Shown piece by piece: positions 18,338 to 21,300 of a stretch of 21,300 nucleotides of DNA. The DNA is from Agrocybe praecox. Taxonomy: Eukaryota > Basidiomycota > Agaricomycetes > Agaricales > Agrocybaceae. Each line of letters starts with the position of its first letter. The first letter of the stretch is position 1. The notes below the pieces were generated by a model that saw nothing but the letters and a program-made list of their open reading frames with translations, did no database searches and was not told where the DNA came from. Position numbers and translations under genes: made by a program. The stretch is from positions 1-21,300 of the forward strand of contig CAXHKQ010000347.1 in the NCBI GenBank assembly GCA_964017145.1. Direction: 5' to 3'.

Positions 18338-20595
18338 ATGCCCAAGTCTTATGACTCGCCCTTTCCCGGATATAATATTTGCCTTCACCCCAATGAATGT
18401 CACCCAAGTCTTCAGACTACCCTAAGGCTCTATCCCAAGTCTAAAGGTGGTTCCAGACATGTCCTCATTCACACATGTATACACCACACCCCAACTCCAA
18501 GCATACGTTCGGCAATGGCCATAGAATACGTAGCTGCTGCATCGTTGCTATACCGCAGGGCCACCACTGATAAAGGACGACGAGGTGTTCTTGAAAAATA
18601 CCAAACGGCATGGGAGCTATGTTGTCCTCATATCTCGGCCCCAATGAATGGTCAAGAACCGTTTGACTTTTCGGAAACATCCGACTATTCCGGTTATTTT
18701 TCCCTACCGGCCGATTTCCAGTGGATTAGGGTTGTAATAGATCATGGGCGCAGCATGTATTTGACCCCCGACATTCAAACCGCTCTTCAACCGCCAGCCA
18801 ACCCTCCTGTACCTTCAATAAACCCCCTTACCTCTATCACGGATTACTTTCAACTGGTCCAACTATTACAACAATCCTTCAATCCGACTCCAGCGCCAAC
18901 TTTAACCCCGGAAACTCCCTCTGTAGATTTGCCTTCTCCTGAACATGAAATACCAGGTGGTGACCCTCTTTTGGACTATCTGCGTCGCCACACATTTCAT
19001 CTGGATCTCAACCACATCCTACCCCATATTCATGATGGCCTTGTTCCAGGATTTGACATAACCCGCATGTCAAATTCGCGAATATCTGTCGCGTACGTAG
19101 AGTGCCCGTCGTCTCGTGTACTTCCTCCCCAATATTCTGATCGCATGTTCCATGCCAAGACTGCTGTTGATCCAAAAACTTTCGAAATATTCAAAAGGGC
19201 AGTTCCTCTCAGTATTGACAAGCGTCGGGAACCTCCGGATGAGCAAGGACACATACCTGTTCTTCTCAATTGTGCTGTTTGTATTTGTTCACATAGTGAC
19301 GTCCATATCCAGGCTTACCATATTCTCCAGTTTATGTTTGCTCTGCAAATGTTGGAATATCCAGCTCATTTTGATGTCAATCTAATCTCATGGGAGGACT
19401 CTCTTCAATCCATTATTCACATGGGAAAAAATAGTAAAACTGGGAAAAAAATTTGGACCCGTCTCTGCTCCTCCGATCTCATTATTGGTGCATTTGAGAT
19501 CAGTGATATAATGACGTAAGTTTTTCCATCCCCTCATCCTCTTTTTGTTTGTTACACCTTCATTAAAAATATTTAGAGATCCACAATCAAAATTCTTTCT
19601 CAGCAAACGCGACACAGAGGCATACGTCCGACATCTCCTCTTCCTCTCTCGTCGCAAGACCTTATGGGTTGACCCCCTCGACATTCTAATAGGAGAACAA
19701 AAGCAGTACACTCAGAGTATGCTTTCCATCGTCTCTCTTGCAATGGGCCTTGATTATCCAGCTGCTGCGATTGTTCCTGAAGATGAGCTCCATCAGATTG
19801 TCTCTGATATTATTTCTGGTGAAAGAGAAGGAGTTCTCAAGAGGAGTCATAGCTCAATTGCTTACCATGTCATCCACAAAGACACCCTGGACCCATACAG
19901 CAAATTGGACAAGGCCACACGTCAACGCGATCACTTTTGGTCCAACGGCATCCTCAACCCGCCTTGCTGGTTTTTCCAACCCATGGTCCGCAGTCTCATT
20001 TCTCTCGGAGAGTTACGGGCCTTTGTTTGCAATGGAGCCATTTACCATGTTGTATACACCACCCCTGATCAGTTTGAGGAACTCTCTATGGTACCGGATC
20101 CCATCGTTAGACCGCTCCAGACTTTGAAGTGAGTGCCCTATTATTTCAATTTCTAATTTTGCAAATCTAAATCAATATTTGTTTTATAGCTTCGATCCAA
20201 AACGGGGCCTTCAAGGAGATTCTACTGGATGGTTGAACATCACTGCCCATGATCGTGTTGATCCCAAGGCCTTTTCGGGATCCCAATTCCAACGCTTTGT
20301 TCTCGACTCCCTCGGCAAAATGATTCTGTATGAAGAACATCAGCATCAAAGATTTTCTGGTCTTCGCCTTTTTGCTCGTGTTGATGTTGGTGTCTTTCGC
20401 AACACCAGTGATTCGACTTATCATTATTATATTAATGAGGTAACTCGAACTGAAAGCACACATCTATTTTACGGAATTCCCAATCAAGGCGATCTTCCAG
20501 ACATGTGCATAGACGCAGTGGTGCATCTCCTTCACTTTGCTACCATCCATGATCTCAATCATTCGTCTCCACCTCCTCCACCATCAGCACATTAA
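18338..20595 (+). CDS. Conserved-looking fungal protein of unknown function (711 aa, three exons)
   Basis: Exons 18338-19515, 19577-20128 and 20190-20595 join in frame across two 61-bp GT..AG introns (GTAAGT..TTTAG, GTGAGT..TATAG) to give 2136 nt. The N-terminus has closely set Cys/His (C15, C21, H22, then CIHH) that might bind zinc. A Pro-rich linker lies near residues 155-210. The body is globular with no signal peptide or membrane segment. Near the C-terminus, RLFARVDVG (R640, D642) followed by YYINEVTRTES (N659, E660) resembles the metal-binding end of ATP-grasp enzymes, a weak similarity only. The protein ends in a Pro-rich tail. The gene is intact, unlike most of its neighbours, so it is probably under selection or recently arrived. 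The start at 18338 is preferred over 18281 because of the TATA box position. Confidence 0.85.
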
Positions 20596-20673
20596 AGTAT
20601 CACTTTATTTTGTCTTTGTATTGTTGTGCTGCATAACAATATCATGTCGCTTAGTCCTGAAACGACGTTAATC

Positions 20674-20967
20674 CACTACAGATCCAAATATTCGTCGGGG
20701 AATCGGGCTTTCTCAGTCAGTCTCAAGCGAAGTCAATCTCATAAATTCGCATGACGAAATATAGAAGGCTCTCTTTTTCAGGCCAGAGAAATCCATCGGT
20801 ATTAAGTTTTAACTGGCATAGTATTCTTCCATTCATCTGTGCAACGTGGTCCAGGTTCAAATTTTAGCGTATGTGTTGGCAATATTGGAAGTTCAGCGAG
20901 TGGATCGGATGTAATGCGATGTACGACGCGAAGATCTTCTGGTAAGTTGGCAACTTTTTTGTACACA
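20674..20967 (-). pseudogene. Ty3/gypsy pol relic, region just before the reverse transcriptase
   Basis: Read on the minus strand, the sequence gives VYKKVANLPEDLRVVHRI, then SDPLAELPILPTH, EPGPR and MPV. After a stop at ~20800 and a frame change it continues as DGFLWPE (20777-20797) and, after further breaks, RFPDEY near 20690. This order matches the segment between protease/RNase-like domains and the reverse transcriptase in Ty3/gypsy polyproteins of mushroom-forming fungi, where a GFLWPEE-like motif is typical. Stops and frameshifts show it is dead. It was recognised from remembered family patterns, not from a search. Confidence 0.7.
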
Positions 20968-21110
20968 AACAATTGGATCAGACAAGTTATATGCATTGGA
21001 AGGCGACATTGTATTGTCTGAGATGGAAGACGATTTACAAGGTACGGTACGGGGACTCTTAACGTCTCCACTAGCATATCAAATATTCTAACGTGAACTG
21101 TCTGAAATAT

Positions 21111-21287
21111 ATGGCGGTCATTTAGGGTAAAAAATCCTGCCCGCGCTCATTGAGGTTTTTACCCTTTCCGCGCAAATTCAGGCCATTTTTAAGACTTATA
21201 TTGTCTAAGTCGAAATATTTTCTCTTATGTGCTCGGGGAAAAAGTTGCGCGCGTTTTTGGTTGGCGCGCTATGGCGGTCATTTAGGG
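21111..21287 (+). repeat. 17-bp direct repeat 160 bp apart with internal inverted repeat
   Basis: ATGGCGGTCATTTAGGG occurs exactly at 21111-21127 and 21271-21287, each followed by a run leading to (T/C)CCCGC-like sequence. GGGTAAAAA (21125-21133) is inverted as TTTTTACCC at 21156-21164. The second copy runs off the window, so a tandem array or a transposon end may continue to the right. Confidence 0.75.
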
Positions 21288-21300
21288 GAAGTATTCCCGC

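Larger units (their letters stand above)
20596..21300. other. Downstream flank with a retroelement relic and direct repeats
   Basis: The first ~75 bases are the probable 3' untranslated region of the 711-aa gene; no AATAAA is seen. Then come the pol relic (20674-20967, minus) and the repeats at 21111-21287. No intact gene. Confidence 0.5.

Noticed and set aside
20848..20862. tRNA B-box-like GGTTCAAATT
   Set aside because: No A box, no acceptor stem pairing and the site falls inside the pol relic.

Overview
The window looks like a repeat-rich, probably accessory or subtelomeric stretch of an Agaricomycete (Basidiomycota) genome. Evidence: nuclear genes split by 46-61 bp GT..AG introns; a broken GH7 cellobiohydrolase with a C-terminal cellulose-binding remnant; a Ty3/gypsy pol relic carrying the pre-reverse-transcriptase motif common in mushroom genomes; and a Ty1/copia-type gag. 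The species cannot be named from this sequence.

Layout. 1-1822: repeat-dense DNA with arrays of 11-bp iterons spaced ~20-22 bp and a cluster of nested hairpins. 1823-7554: a four-exon gene whose spliced product (1859 aa) joins three C2H2 zinc fingers (OrsD/DUF3505-like), a tyrosine recombinase with a complete R-K-HxxR-H-Y set, and a RecQ-family helicase with its zinc-binding region. 7555-9319: intergenic, with a perfect hairpin and a ~235 bp G-rich GGTAGG/GGGTGG tract. 9320-10716: GH7-CBM1 pseudogene. 11242-12136: fragmentary, possibly intron-rich small coding sequence, unrecognised. 12488-12935: inverted, truncated copy of the 5' UTR and first zinc finger of the recombinase-helicase gene. 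13070-13830: a MITE-like inverted-repeat element and a second seven-unit iteron array. 14466-15423: gag-only retroelement relic. 15424-18259: GC-rich palindromic tail, possible LTR, direct and tandem repeats and more iterons. 18338-20595: an intact three-exon gene for a 711-aa protein of unknown function. 20674-20967 (minus): Ty3/gypsy pol relic. 21111-21300: direct repeats.

The most interesting object is the recombinase-helicase fusion. One polypeptide could bind DNA (fingers), cut and join strands (recombinase) and unwind duplex or G-rich structure (helicase), which is the toolkit expected of a self-mobilising element. A second, truncated copy 10 kb away includes untranslated DNA, so this locus has been copied at the DNA level. 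Dispersed iterons sharing the consensus TGKTSGAYAAT occur in six clusters; whether they are sites for this protein is inference. The intact 711-aa gene may be an unrelated neighbour or a passenger.
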